From assembly GCA_027627225.1 (NCBI GenBank), contig CM051025.1, positions 56,105,181-56,169,180 on the forward strand: a stretch of 64,000 nucleotides of DNA, written 5' to 3'. Within the stretch, counting starts at the first letter, position 1. Each line of letters begins with the position of its first letter. Under the pieces are notes generated by a model that did not search any database, was not told where the DNA came from, and worked only from the letters and a program-made list of their open reading frames with translations. The translations under genes were made by a program, and so were the position numbers. Below, piece after piece: positions 1 to 10,399 of this stretch. This DNA comes from Congeria kusceri. Lineage: Eukaryota > Mollusca > Bivalvia > Myida > Dreissenidae.

Positions 1-1000
1 TAGCAACTTTGTGCAACTGGAGTTGAAAGAGTGAGAAACGTTGTGCAACATGTGTTTTTAGAGTTAGCAACGTTGTGCAACTGGAGTTTCAAGAGTGCGA
101 AACGTTGTGCAACAGGAGTTTTAAGAGTTAGCAACGTTGAATGAGGAACGTTGTGCAACAGGAGTTTCAAGAATGAGGAACGTCATGCAACAGGAGTTTT
201 AAGAGTTAGCAACGTTGAATGAGGATCGTTGTGCAACAGGAGTTTTAAGAATGAGGAACGTTGTGCAACAGGAGTTTTAAGAGTAGCAACGTTGTGCAAC
301 TGAAGTTTCAAGAGTGAGAAACGTTGTGCAACAGGAGTTTCAAGAGTTAGCAACGTTGAATGAGGAACGTTGTGCAACAGGAGTTTCAAGAATGAGGAAC
401 GTTGTGCAACAGGAGTTTTAAGAGTTAGCAACGTTGAGCAACTGGAGTTTCAAGAGTGAGCAAATATGTACAACAGGAGTTTCAGGATAGAGCAACGCTC
501 AGCAAAAGGAGTTTTAAGAGTGAGCAACACTGTACAATACGAGTTTTAGGAGCGGGATACTCTTTGAAATATTGGTTTCAAGAGGATGTGGAACAGGAGC
601 TTCAAGAGTGAGCAACGCTGTAAAATACCAGTTTCAAAAACAGGAAACGCTGTACAGCATGCGTTCAGGATTGAGCAACGCTGTGCAACTGGAGTTTGAA
701 GATCGAGCAACGCTGCGCACAGGAGACTTAAGTGAGCAACGTAGTAGAACACGAGTTTCAAGAGCGATAAAACGCTGTTCAACATGAGTTGACAGAGTGT
801 GCAACGCAATACAACTTGTGTTTCAGGGGTGAGAACGTTGGTCCAAAGCAAAGTTATACAAAACGAATTTTAGGAGTGAGCACGTTGTACAACACGAGGT
901 TCAAGATCGAGAAAAGCTGTACAACTGGAGTTTCAGGAATGGGCAACGTTGTACAAAACAAGATTCAAGGCGTGCAACATTGTTCAAAAATACTTTCTTT
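1..1000. repeat. 32-bp minisatellite, degenerating rightward
   Basis: Tandem copies of a ~32-bp unit built around GAGTGAGCAACGTTGTGCAA and CAGGAGTTTCAA fill the first kilobase. Units are near-identical up to about 450 and increasingly diverged and indel-bearing from 450 to 1000. The unit holds the perfect 8-bp palindrome CAACGTTG and the short hairpin GTTG-TG-CAAC. The array is cut by the window's left edge, so its true length is unknown. Open frames through it are products of the repeat, not genes. Confidence 0.93.
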
Positions 1001-1004
1001 TTCG

Positions 1005-1270
1005 GTGAGGTGGCGGCGGAGAAAACTTAAGGTTTCCGATCAAGACTAAGGTTTCCGATCAATACTATATTTAGCTATTGTAATGAAACTTCATACATTG
1101 ATGCATAGTAGGAAGACCTCGCATGAAATTGATTTGGTTCGGGTGGGGCCAAAGTCAAGGTCGCTAAAAATATTAATGTATTTCTGAAACTATATTTATA
1201 GATACCGTGTGTTGAGACTTCGCTTTTAATAATATGAAGTGGGTTGGGTCAAGGTCATCATTATTTGAAT
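1005..1270. repeat. Diverged fragment of dispersed repeat (same family as 18039-18655)
   Basis: The words AATGAAACTTCATACAT, GACCTCGC and GGTCAAGGTC occur in the same order as in the ~140-bp tandem monomers at 18274-18655. The copy is diverged and lacks the GC-rich head. From 1271 to 1655 I see no gene or repeat. Confidence 0.6.
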
Positions 1271-1658
1271 GGTAAAAACGCTTTCCACTCAATAGCCCAA
1301 TATCGGCTTGCATCAAAGAAGATGCTTCTATATACTAACTTCTATGCATGCCATTATTCCATGTTTCTTGTTATATTATATCTTTTTCTTCCGCTGGAAT
1401 AGGGGAACGACAGTTGGAATCAAGCGTATTGGAATTAGGGTGTACATATTGATGGATTTACAAGTCGTGATGACACAGGGTGTTGGGCTAGGGTCTTGTT
1501 AGAAATCCCTTCTCAGGATGACCTAGAATATATCATGTGTTTATCGAAGTCTCTTTCAATGGCTGATTTGAAGTTAGAGCTGACGGCTGTAATCACAGAC
1601 AAAAGGTGCACTTGTTACTTTGATTAGTCAGATTTATAAAATTTACTTATTAATGCCT

Positions 1659-3143
1659 AGAGTCCATTAGGGCCGCGACAAATGGCCCAGAGTCGGCGTC
1701 AAAGAAAATTCGATTGACGCGCTTTGGCATGCTCTAGCCAGTAGGTTTGAGTTTTGCGCTTACAAGCATCATACGGCGTCTAGTGAGGCCGTATTGTCGT
1801 GCACCAAATGACACCAAGATTGTGCTAGTTTGCGCTAAAAGGCGTCAGTACAATCTAAAGCTTGGGTACTTAGCGACAAAACCTTCTGATTTTTGCGACG
1901 TTTAGGGTGTTTTGGGGTGTATTGGCGACATTACATACTTAGTTGGCGCCACATGTAGCGATAGCCGCCGCTGTATTTAAACTGCCGATCTAGAGAAATT
2001 GATTCACAGAGTCAGGTTCAGCAAGTGTCCTCGTCACCAAGAACAGAACTAAGGGACAGTCTTACTCCCTCTTCACCAGGAGGCTGGGAGAGAGTATGAG
2101 GGGCTAAGTTTTTATTAACTGGAAAAAGAACTATCAAAGGCGCTCGGGAAGAAGGAACCACCAGTGGTGGTCCGACCCATGCTCTATCCCCAGCTTCGAG
2201 CTGAAAGGCCAATACAATATCCTCATAGAGGAGCTCAGGACCCATGACCGGGCAAGGTTAAAAAAATACACCAGGCTGTCTCCAGAAATGTTTGATGAAT
2301 TGCTCGAGCGGCTGACACCAAGTACAAGGCTATTCCTGTTGGTCTCAAGTTGGCCGATATTTGGCATTCAGTGCCTCCTACAGAACACAACACCAAATCT
2401 GAAGGCAGGCTAAAGATAGCTCGAACGTTCGAGTCACGATGGATCATGCCACATCTCTAGACTCAATCCGAATGTTGTCAAATGTTTACATGAATATCAT
2501 ACAGAATTGTGTCAAAACTTGCATGAATTTCATCCAGAAAATGGCTTTGGTGTTTTATCCTCGGTGGCAAAATGAGGTCGATGAGCGTGAGAGAGGGCTC
2601 GGTATTACTAGTATTTGGCGCCAAAAGTCCAGAATATGGCGTGCCCTTGCACCGATTTATCGACAACTTCCGACAAACAATCGCAATCATAGTAAAGGGT
2701 TACGCAGACCAATAATGTAATGGCGTCTTATAGCGCGACACATTGGCGACAATAGGAAAAATCTGGATCAAAAAGACGCCTTTTGGCTCGCTATATCGCC
2801 AGATGGTAAACTTTGGCGCCAACCCGCGGCAGTGGTCCGCCTGAAGGATAGTTCGATGCCAGTGCACTCCAGTTGCAGCAAAAATGAGATAAGTATTTTC
2901 ATATCGGCGACAAATAACACTTCACTGGCTCCAGTGGGTCCCACACCTGTCATGATAGGCGATGAATTTGACGCCGTACAATTTTTTTTTTTAACAATTG
3001 AAGCCGATTCGTGCCATTGGGTTCCAATCATAGGTCAATTTACGACAAAACTATTCAACTTCCTTGTACTTGGCGATAGTATGCGACAAGTAAATGAAGC
3101 AAACGCCTTCTTGCGCGATTATGTCGCGGCTCTAGTGGGCTTC
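1659..3143 (+). mobile_element. Decayed PIF/Harbinger-like DNA transposon with TIRs
   Basis: The left end (1659-1679) and the reverse complement of the right end (3122-3143) share CCAYTAG and GCCGCGACA in register, giving a ~20-bp imperfect terminal inverted repeat. The flanking triplets are CTA (1656-1658) and TAA (3144-3146), close to the 3-bp TWA target duplications typical of PIF/Harbinger but not identical, so the target duplication is either mutated or misplaced. The ~1.49-kb interior contains a transposase remnant (2150-2460) and is rich in GGCGAC, GGCGCC and GCGACA words near both ends, possibly subterminal binding repeats. It is far shorter than an autonomous element and lacks most of the nuclease domain. 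Confidence 0.72.
2150..2460 (+). pseudogene. Harbinger-type transposase remnant (N-terminal part, frameshifted)
   Basis: From 2198 the frame reads ELKGQYNIL, then EELRTHDRARLKKY and SPEMFDELLERLTP, matching the N-terminal region of HARBI1/PIF DDE nucleases (usual pattern LxxELRxxDxxxFxxFxRMxPxxFdxLL). Near 2312-2318 the homology moves to another frame, which reads DTKYKAIPVGLKLA (family pattern TxxRxxIpxxxkLAxtLR). It ends in FESRWIMPHL followed by a stop at 2458-2460; the family normally continues RWxxPhCxGAiDGKHv, so the break falls just before the first catalytic Asp. Immediately upstream, WW and RPML-like words in shifted frames look like the basic WWVRPW segment. It cannot encode an active transposase. 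The family call rests on motif recall without an alignment. Confidence 0.7.
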
Positions 3144-3325
3144 TAAGTTATGGTATAATTAGTATAAAATATAATACGAAAGTATACTGAATTTATGAAA
3201 TGTAATTGACTTTTGACAATTGACTAGAGATGGATCGCCTCTCACTTACCAACATGATTCCAGACTAATTTGACAAGTGAACCTTTCTCTAACTGTAAAA
3301 ACGCTGTAACAGATTTGAAAAGGCA

Positions 3326-3637
3326 TTGTTATTATACTTGAAAAACAAAATTTTAATGTTTCAAGAAGACACAATATCCCATCTAGAAGACGAGATGCGA
3401 CGAAAAACCGTCAGATACTTGAGTCTATTGCCAATAGAATGCTGTTTTATTGGATTCACGGTAGAAGCTCTTCGGTCACTTTGTGATGACTATACGGCAT
3501 CATTATCAAGTCTGAATATGGATAATTTCAAAGAATTGTTACAGTTTTGTATTGATGTAGGGGACACATTGCTACAGGAAAACCTTTCGTCTTGCGCAAG
3601 AAACGCAACAAACACATCAAAAACTGCGCATAATTAG
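3326..3637 (+). other. Unrecognised 103-codon open frame
   Basis: An open frame with mixed amino-acid composition, no low complexity and several Cys residues lies just outside the Harbinger-like element. Its first ATG is at 3357, giving about 93 residues; the part from 3357 contains SHLEDEMRRKTVRYLSLL. I do not recognise a family. It could be an exon, a piece of another degraded transposon, or chance. No convincing splice acceptor or promoter was seen. The stretches 3147-3325 and 3638-4017 show nothing else. Confidence 0.2.
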
Positions 3638-4017
3638 TTATTATTTTGTATGAAGTATTTCGGCTTCATCTTCCGTCCGCAGGGAAGTCAAACTCAGTAT
3701 GTACATGGTTTTAATATTTGCTATTAAACAGTATCCCGTTCTTGAGTATCTCTTACGTCTTTTTGCAGTGTGCTGTGATTGCTTTTTGTTTTGTTAAGCG
3801 GTGACATACTTCCGCCCGCCCGCAACCCAAATGCCTGTACCCGCGCCTGGCATATGCTTACACGCTCATGCAATTCGGCGTTTGTTTGGACAGCTTTAAG
3901 GTTGTGGCTGTAGGGTTTTCCACGAATTTATTACATCGTTAATTTATGGGAAAGATGCGCAACGTTTACATTTTATCAAACGAGCTTTCAAATCGGTTTG
4001 TTGGTTTTGCAATACGG

Positions 4018-4213
4018 ATGAGGCATGTCGTTGGAAAAATGCATGTGCGTGAAGTTTTGTCCCAGATTAGCCTGTGCAGTTCGCACAGGCTAATACAGGA
4101 CAGCAATTTCCGCATACAGTGGATTTATGTTTAGAAGAGACTTCCTTGAAACAGAAAATATTACGCACTTTACGCATGTGCATTTAGCTGGGTTTTTCCA
4201 CGACGCGCCTCAT
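4018..4213. mobile_element. MITE-like element with TIRs and internal hairpin
   Basis: The left end reads ATGAGGCATGTCGTTGGAAAA. The reverse complement of the right end reads ATGAGGCGCGTCGTGGAAAA, and a second shared block follows (GCATGTGCGT). Near the centre is a 12-bp-arm hairpin, ATTAGCCTGTGC / GCACAGGCTAAT, at about 4068-4096. There is no coding potential. The hairpin word resembles a very abundant bivalve repeat that I know from memory. Confidence 0.75.
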
Positions 4214-4267
4214 ATCTAGTTACTTTTCTCTGATAGTTTGAGAGTAATCAACCATGGATCACCCGGA

Positions 4268-4305
4268 ACACCGAAGTGCGTTATCCTAGGAACGCACTAT
4301 GGTGT
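4268..4305. repeat. Perfect-arm hairpin (AGTGCGTT / AACGCACT, ACACC / GGTGT)
   Basis: ACACC (4268-4272) and AGTGCGTT (4275-4282) pair with AACGCACT (4291-4298) and GGTGT (4301-4305) around an 8-nt loop. Related AACGCACTTTGGTGTT words recur at 4317-4345 and 4885-4965 on the other side of the TGATGA microsatellite, so the pair may be the ends of one repeat split by microsatellite expansion. Confidence 0.55.
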
Positions 4306-4569
4306 CTTCCCAGCTTTGGTGTTGACAACCATAATGCGTTCGATGTTTGGTATTAACTATAATAACAGCAAAGTACGTTGCAGTCGTACATCATCATGAT
4401 CATTATCACCATTATAATAAATAATAATAATAATAATGGGTCAAATTGCTAAACCGCCACTTTTGTATTGCGTATATTTCAATCAATACTCTTCTATTTT
4501 CTTAATTTGAGTTCTGGTGAGGCTTTCTTTTTCCAGTTTACCTTACAATTTGCAAGGTGGGCGGGAAAA

Positions 4570-4800
4570 CCAATTCATGATGATGACGATTATGATCTGA
4601 TGATGATAATGTCGATTTTTATTATGATGATGAAAATGATTATGATAATGATGATCTGATGATGATGAATACGATCTGATGATGATCATTTGAATATGAT
4701 GTTTTGGTGATGGTTGATGATGATTTTATGATGATGATGGTGGTGATGATGATAATGATGATGATATAATGATGATGATGATGATGATGATAATGAATTT
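4570..4800. repeat. (TGATGA)n-type imperfect microsatellite
   Basis: Runs of TGATGA/GATGAT interrupted by AT-rich variants. A smaller AATAATAAT run lies at about 4410-4437. Confidence 0.9.
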
Positions 4801-5218
4801 GATATCGTCTGAAACTGTCAAATAAGGATATACAAAATACTTCCCAAGTGCGTTCCTATTCACCAATTATATGTACCACTGCGACGCACTTTGGTGTTGA
4901 CCATAAAGCGAACGAACATTGGTCTTGAACACCGAAGTTGGGTTGACACCAACGTGCGTTGCTTCAATGCACATTATCGAATTAAAGTGATGGCTCTAGT
5001 TTAAACTAGACAAACCGGAACAAAAAAAATGTTTGTCTGCATTTTGAAAGCATTTGGAATCAGATAATTTACTTCATGTCTAAGCATATTTAAATTTCAT
5101 AAATGTGTTAACAATTGTTTGTCATTGATATATATTTTTTGTAGATATAAATCAGGGCTGGATGCAGACCAGGCTTGGCCGGGGGGAGGGGGGCTGGACT
5201 CAGATGATGTAGGTGGTA

Positions 5219-5289
5219 GGAGCAGCACCAGTAGTAGCAATAACATCATCATCGTCATCATCATCATTATCATCATCATCATCAGCAGC

Positions 5290-5370
<81 letters not shown>

Positions 5371-5425
5371 TGTAGTAGTAGTGGTGGTGGTAGTAAAATC
5401 ATCAGCAGCAGTAGTTGAGGTGTAG
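5219..5425. repeat. Compound trinucleotide microsatellite (CAT)n-(AGT)n
   Basis: A CATCAT-type block (about 5244-5283) is followed by a long near-perfect AGT run (about 5290-5380) and then degenerate CATCAGCAG. All six frames look open because the repeat has a 3-bp period. Outside this block, 5426-6280 is AT-rich and I see no gene in it. Confidence 0.95.
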
Positions 5426-6280
5426 TAGGAGAAGTAGTTTTTAAATATCAATCCCAGATTATTAAAAAATCACACAATTGTGGACCTTGGAAGACCTTGG
5501 AAAGAAGCAGAAAAAAAGAGATTGTTTTGGCTACCAATTTATAATATATTGGGAATGGTCATTTGTGATGGCTTTAACTAGTTTTGTTCGTTGTTTTTTT
5601 TCCTTCATTTTATGCTATTAATACTGTTTTCACTTTCGTACATAAAATTCGACAAAGTACATATTTTTGGACAAAATAGAAAGCAAGTTATATATTTATT
5701 ATACCCTATAACAAAATAGGTTATATACCATATACTACATAAGAGGTACCATATGTAGCCATATCTTTGCAAATTTTAAATCACAAGCTTTACACCCTAA
5801 ATTGACATTAACATGGTTTGTTTCCGTATCTACGGGGGTATTTGTATTATATCATTATTGTATCAATATATCTCTGTACGAACCAAATGAATTGCGGTAG
5901 ATTTTTTCCCTGAATTCTTTGGGATTCAGTCCCATCATCAGCCTTACAAACTATTAGAAAAAAAATGTCATGAAGTATGTGCCATACCTCTACCTAAACC
6001 AGATAGTTTGAATAAGGCGTAAAAAAAATATTATGTTTTTTTTTCAGGTTACATGCCCACAAAAATGAGGGTAGGTATGTAGGTAGGGATTTTTTTTATT
6101 TATTTGGTAAATGGTCAACTTTATGATTCTAAAACTAAAAGAATATTCAAAACATATCGGTAATATCTTTACACATAGTTTTTAAAGTGGATGCTATCAA
6201 AACAAAACAACAAAAAATCTTTTAATTATTGGAAAAAAGTAAATAAAACCAAAAAATATATCTGACTGACTCTATAAAAC

Positions 6281-6364
6281 ACGGCGGCATAGAGGAAACA
6301 TGAGAAAGCATCACGTGCGCACGTGTTAAATAAAATATTTCTCATGTCACCTCTATGCCGCCGT
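6281..6364. mobile_element. Short foldback/MITE with 27-bp arms
   Basis: Positions 6281-6307 and the reverse complement of 6338-6364 match at 25 of 27 bases (ACGGCGGCATAGAGG followed by ACATGAGAAA). The 30-nt loop contains the 14-bp perfect palindrome CACGTGCGCACGTG (6312-6325). The arm core GGCATAGA also occurs in the TIR at 33985 (GGTGGCATAGAACTG), which suggests related terminal sequences. Confidence 0.75.
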
Positions 6365-6450
6365 AGTAAAACCTGCGCACGTGATGCTTTTACGTGCGCT
6401 CGTGTTAGCCATCACGTGCGCACTTGTTAATCATCACGTGCGCACGTCTT
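6312..6450. promoter_or_regulatory. Cluster of CACGTG (E-box-like) words
   Basis: The motif ACGTGCGCACGT or a close variant occurs about five times in 140 bp (near 6312, 6374, 6391, 6412 and 6434). CACGTG is the core bound by bHLH factors, and ACGTG is the core of hypoxia response elements. A putative ATG-GTAAGT splice donor lies 50 bp downstream at 6496. Regulatory function is inference; the cluster may only be repeat-derived. Confidence 0.3.
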
Positions 6451-6464
6451 TCACTAATTATTGT

Positions 6465-8925
6465 GTCTCAGGCATAGACGAACAGAATACGGAGAATGGT
6501 AAGTTCTTTATAGTTTATAATTGTATGCATTGATTTAGAGACAATAAACTTTGGATCTTGTGAAACTAACAGTTAATATATTTTGTTACTCTTGTCGCAA
6601 ATGTTTGTTGTTTAATTGCATCGTTTACGCTATAAATTGAGACTAAATTGTATAAAATATGGAAACAACTTGGATCAATATTGCTATGTTCATTTAAATA
6701 ATAAAATGTATTTTTACTCTTTTGGCTAAAATGTTTGCATTGCACTCCTGCTATACACAAAAAGCAATTCCAGTCCAATGCTGACGCGATTGATAATGCT
6801 GTTGGATTTATTTATTAGTGGCATAATGGTGCATCAAACAACTTGCACAGCAAAATCATTTTGGATAGAACTGTATTGTATCGCAATGCGGGAATTCTCT
6901 GCATATATAGAGTTGTGATATTGCTCAATTTATTATTTTATTATATTTACTCCGTCAGCAATAAATTCAATGTGAATAAAATTGCTTGCAGCATCATATT
7001 GAAATGAAAATGCAACCGCAAATATCGTAAAAAGCCCATCTCGAACAACTTATATGCAACGCAACAAAAACTATTTAAAATACAGATGCCCGATCGCAAC
7101 CAAATAAAAAAAATGTATATCACCGTTTTAGACTAGCATTAACATCTGGGTCAAGAATAAGATGGTTCTAGTTTTACACCACAATCTTTACAAAGCCAGT
7201 CATACAATTTTAAATCGTTACACACATAACTGACAGTCTGCTGGTTATTGTTCCTTAGCTGGCTAAAATCAAATAAAAATTAAAAAGCGCTGTTGTCATG
7301 AACGCTCCTTCTAGTTCATAATATAATTTGATGAAATGTTCCTTTTCTGGCCATCTACTGATGTTCGTTTGTAGCTTTATTTCATTGTCATTTGTAAATC
7401 AAGTTCCGTTGGTGTTTGTTCAAAGACCATGCAAATACACATTTCTAATCACCATATAGTTACATACGCGAAATGTTTTAGGTTTGTATGCATTTGGGGT
7501 AAGTTTCGGAATTTAAATAATGCTTAGTTAATTATTTATATTGTATGTATAAACTGAATCAGTTGTACACTATATATTTATTGAGCTCGCTTACTGCAAA
7601 CGTTATCGGTGTGCTGATTGGTCACTAATACTTTTAATCAGTCAAAGGATTTGAACTTCTTTGTTACGATCATACTAAATGCATACACCAATTTGCCTGT
7701 GATCTGCAGTATCGCCTGATCATTCTGTAGTATTCTTTATATAAGTAGAATGCCTGATTTTCGTAATATCGTCTGACTTGTAGATGTAGTTGAAAATCAT
7801 CACTTGCGATATACCTGTGTCCGATATGGATATTCGCAATCATATTCAAAATTTGGATTTCAGTTTGTATGCATGCAGACAATGAAAACAATAATGTTAT
7901 TGTTTGACTCGTGTTATTCAAATACTTATTTATCTTTTTTTCTCAATTTGAAGCACTGTTTTGGGGTCATTTTACCTAAACTTGTATAGCGTATGTGCAT
8001 CTTATCAAAGGCCACTAAATGACTAAAATTTTTTGGTTTGTTTGCTTCCTAAGCGTTTGCCACTTTTAATAATGTATTATTGTTAAGATATGTGAATTTG
8101 TTTTTGCACAAGTTTACTTTTATTACAAATTCTACCACGGCACGCGGCTAGTGGTGTATAGATAAAGAAGGAAATAACTGTGGGTTATTCTGCAACAAAT
8201 AATGGGCGGAGCCTAATGTTTTGAAAATAGTTCCGGAAATTCGAAGAAATTGTTCCGTAAAATGCACGTGCTTTAACGCGCGATAGCAAATTGTGACAAA
8301 CAAATCATTTTCTGCATTATGTAGCACAATAAAACCACTATTGTACTACACATTTTATACTTAAGTTCACACGTTTACGTTTTGTTAATATGCTTTTAAT
8401 TTGCGCTTTTTAGCATCATATGTTCACTGTCAGTGTCAGAATGGTCCACGGCCGTCTATGACCATATATGGATATAATCGTAAATGAATATACGGAAAGG
8501 GCCGATGGGTGGCGAATGCTTCTGATAGGGGATGTAACCGTTGCGATGAGAGTTTAACTCTCCATTAGAAGGTAGATCTAGATTAAAACTAAAAAGTTTT
8601 CATGCGATATTTTAAAATTAAAATATTGAAATAAAAATCATTTCTTATTAAACGACAGGTGCAATTTGTGAAAATCTGTCGATTTCTGTTAAAAGGTCTT
8701 TCTTACTGTAAAAAGTTCCACTGTTGGTATTCAATTTGTTTTGTAATATGTACTTGATATGTCATTAGATTTCGCGAGCCTTGTTTTTCTAGCGATTATT
8801 TTGTAAAGCTAATCTTTCTAGCGTCTCAAATACACATTGAGTGGAATATTTATATGTTCATAACGTTTGAATGTTAGCCAAATTAAATGATAAGTAGCCT
8901 ATCAATGTAGTGACACTAGATTTGG
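6465..8925. other. AT-rich stretch without recognised genes
   Basis: I read this on both strands and found no convincing exon, RNA gene or repeat array. The only splice-like signal is ATG-GTAAGT at 6496-6504, without a recognisable coding exon upstream. The open frames near 6566-6778 and 7670-7989 have no recognisable features. Confidence 0.5.
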
Positions 8926-8934
8926 TATGGTTTT

Positions 8935-9165
8935 GAAGTGAAAAGTCCTGAAGGCTGAATTCCGTTGGGGGATTGAACCCGGGTCCTCTCCATGAGAGGG
9001 GGACATTCTAACCACGTTGCTAAAGAGCTAGCCCAACAGCATGGCTGTTTGAGGTGCCTTATAGGCCGCACCCAGTGCGGGGATCGAACCCCCACGCACT
9101 CTACACTCCTCACATAAACCTTTAGGCCGACTTCAGGCACTCCTACCTTGTTTCCTGACACCAGT
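8935..9165 (-). mobile_element. Composite tRNA-derived SINE fragment
   Basis: On the minus strand there are two tRNA-like promoters in tandem. The first (about 9075-9105) has the T-arm GGGGGTTCGATCCCC. The second (about 8963-9036) has an A-box-like segment (GCAACGTGGTTAGAATG) and the B-box GGGTTCAATCCC. Neither folds as a complete tRNA gene, so a SINE or a tRNA pseudogene pair fits best. Confidence 0.6.
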
Positions 9166-9839
9166 TATGTAAACCTTAAAAGAATAATCAGAGTTTTTCC
9201 TCTATATAAGTCGGTACCGGAAAACGGTACCATTCCCAATCCGATTTTCTGACCATTTTTCACAATTTGATGTTAAACAATTCCCAAATGTAATTAAAAA
9301 AATCCAAAAAGAGCCTGGAAAGATCGTCTATGTTCCTGTATTTTACTTTTGTTTTACCTAAGCGTTAACGTCCGCGCACAGCTCAGATCAGTTACTGTTA
9401 ACGGCTAAGGGAAGTAACCGCTGCAAGGTTTGGTGTATCGATTGGTTACTGTTATCAGTATACATTGCGAGCGAGAATGGGAACCAGCTGAACTGTAACG
9501 CATTTTTGCGAGTGTCATTCATGAGACATGGCAATTCATAACACTAAATACTACAAATTTTTTTTTAAAAATTCACGGATGCAATCTTTTATCTAGCTAT
9601 GGCTTTTATGGCAAAGCAGAAAGTATAGATCCACAACCGTCAGTAACGGCGGAAGATACTATTAATTTTGTTTATGTTCTGTCAACCATTGACACAGACA
9701 TTGTCAGCGTCAAGTCCGAGAGCAAACGTGTTTCTGGGGCAACTTGTGCAGGTTGAATCCCACAAGCACGGCATTTAAAACCATAGTCTGACTTGAATGC
9801 AAGTTATAGAATAAATGGAACAAATTGTTTTAGGGTTTA

Positions 9840-10060
9840 TTTTTTGTAACTTACTGTTTTTACATTCTTATTCACAGTTTTTAATGAAAGTGGTAAAATT
9901 CCCAATTTGGCTGAAATAGTGCTAATTTCCCGAGTCGACCGGTAGTGGTACCATTCCCAAAGTGGTGAGAAATAACGCTGATAGTGCACCCGGTACAGAG
10001 CTCGAACCCATGACTGCCAGAACACTAGCACAGCGCTCTACCAGCTGAGCTAATCGGGCG
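9840..10060 (-). mobile_element. tRNA-derived SINE with nearly full tRNA-like head
   Basis: The minus-strand head at 10059-9984 reads GCCCGATTAGCTCAGCTGG. It has a D-arm (GCTC/GAGC), the B-box GGGTTCGAGCTC and an acceptor stem that pairs apart from one A-C mismatch and a terminal G-U. The anticodon arm is irregular (6-nt loop) and the sequence runs on into a body containing GGGAATGGTACC, so it is a SINE and not a functional tRNA gene. The word GGAATGGTACC also appears at about 9222-9236, probably a fragment of the same family. Confidence 0.65.
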
Positions 10061-10085
10061 GCTGGTTTTTATCCACTCACACTAC

Positions 10086-10395
10086 AGTTTGTTTGTTTGG
10101 ATTTTTCGCCATTTTAACAATATTTCAGTCATATAACAGCGCGGTTAACATACTCACATTTTCGCTGCGCAAGCTTACCCTATCTAAGCGGTTTACCAGT
10201 ACCGAGGGCACATACTTGTGCCAGTAACTGACAACTGGCCTACGTGAATCAGATGTAGGGGGAGAATGGTAATAGAAATTATGTCATGACCAATCCCCAC
10301 ACAAGATATGTGGCCTTGCTGGGGCTCGAACTCACCAACCCCAGATTGACTTTTTGAGAGTCCAGCGCTCTACCCACTGAGCTAGCTGGGCCCAG
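10086..10395 (-). mobile_element. Complete tRNA-derived SINE (~310 bp)
   Basis: The minus-strand head begins GGGCCCAGCTAGCTCAGTGG with A-box GCTCAGTGGGTAGAGCG and B-box GAGTTCGAGCCCC. The body contains TTGTGTGGGGATTGGTCAT and ACCGCTTAGAT. The 3' end reads TATATGACTGAAATATTG, then an oligo GTTT-type tail (plus strand 10088-10098). The same head and body recur on the plus strand at 12851-13085. Confidence 0.82.
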
Positions 10396-10399
10396 CATG

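Noticed and set aside
2478..2720. Overlapping frames at 2439-2720 (plus) and 2478-2690 (minus) as genes
   Set aside because: They fall inside the decayed Harbinger-like element after its transposase stop and show no family motifs.
9984..10059. Functional tRNA gene
   Set aside because: The acceptor stem and both promoter boxes look good, but the anticodon arm is irregular and the sequence continues into a SINE body. The heads at 10394, 12851, 17336 and 50961 are rejected for the same reason.
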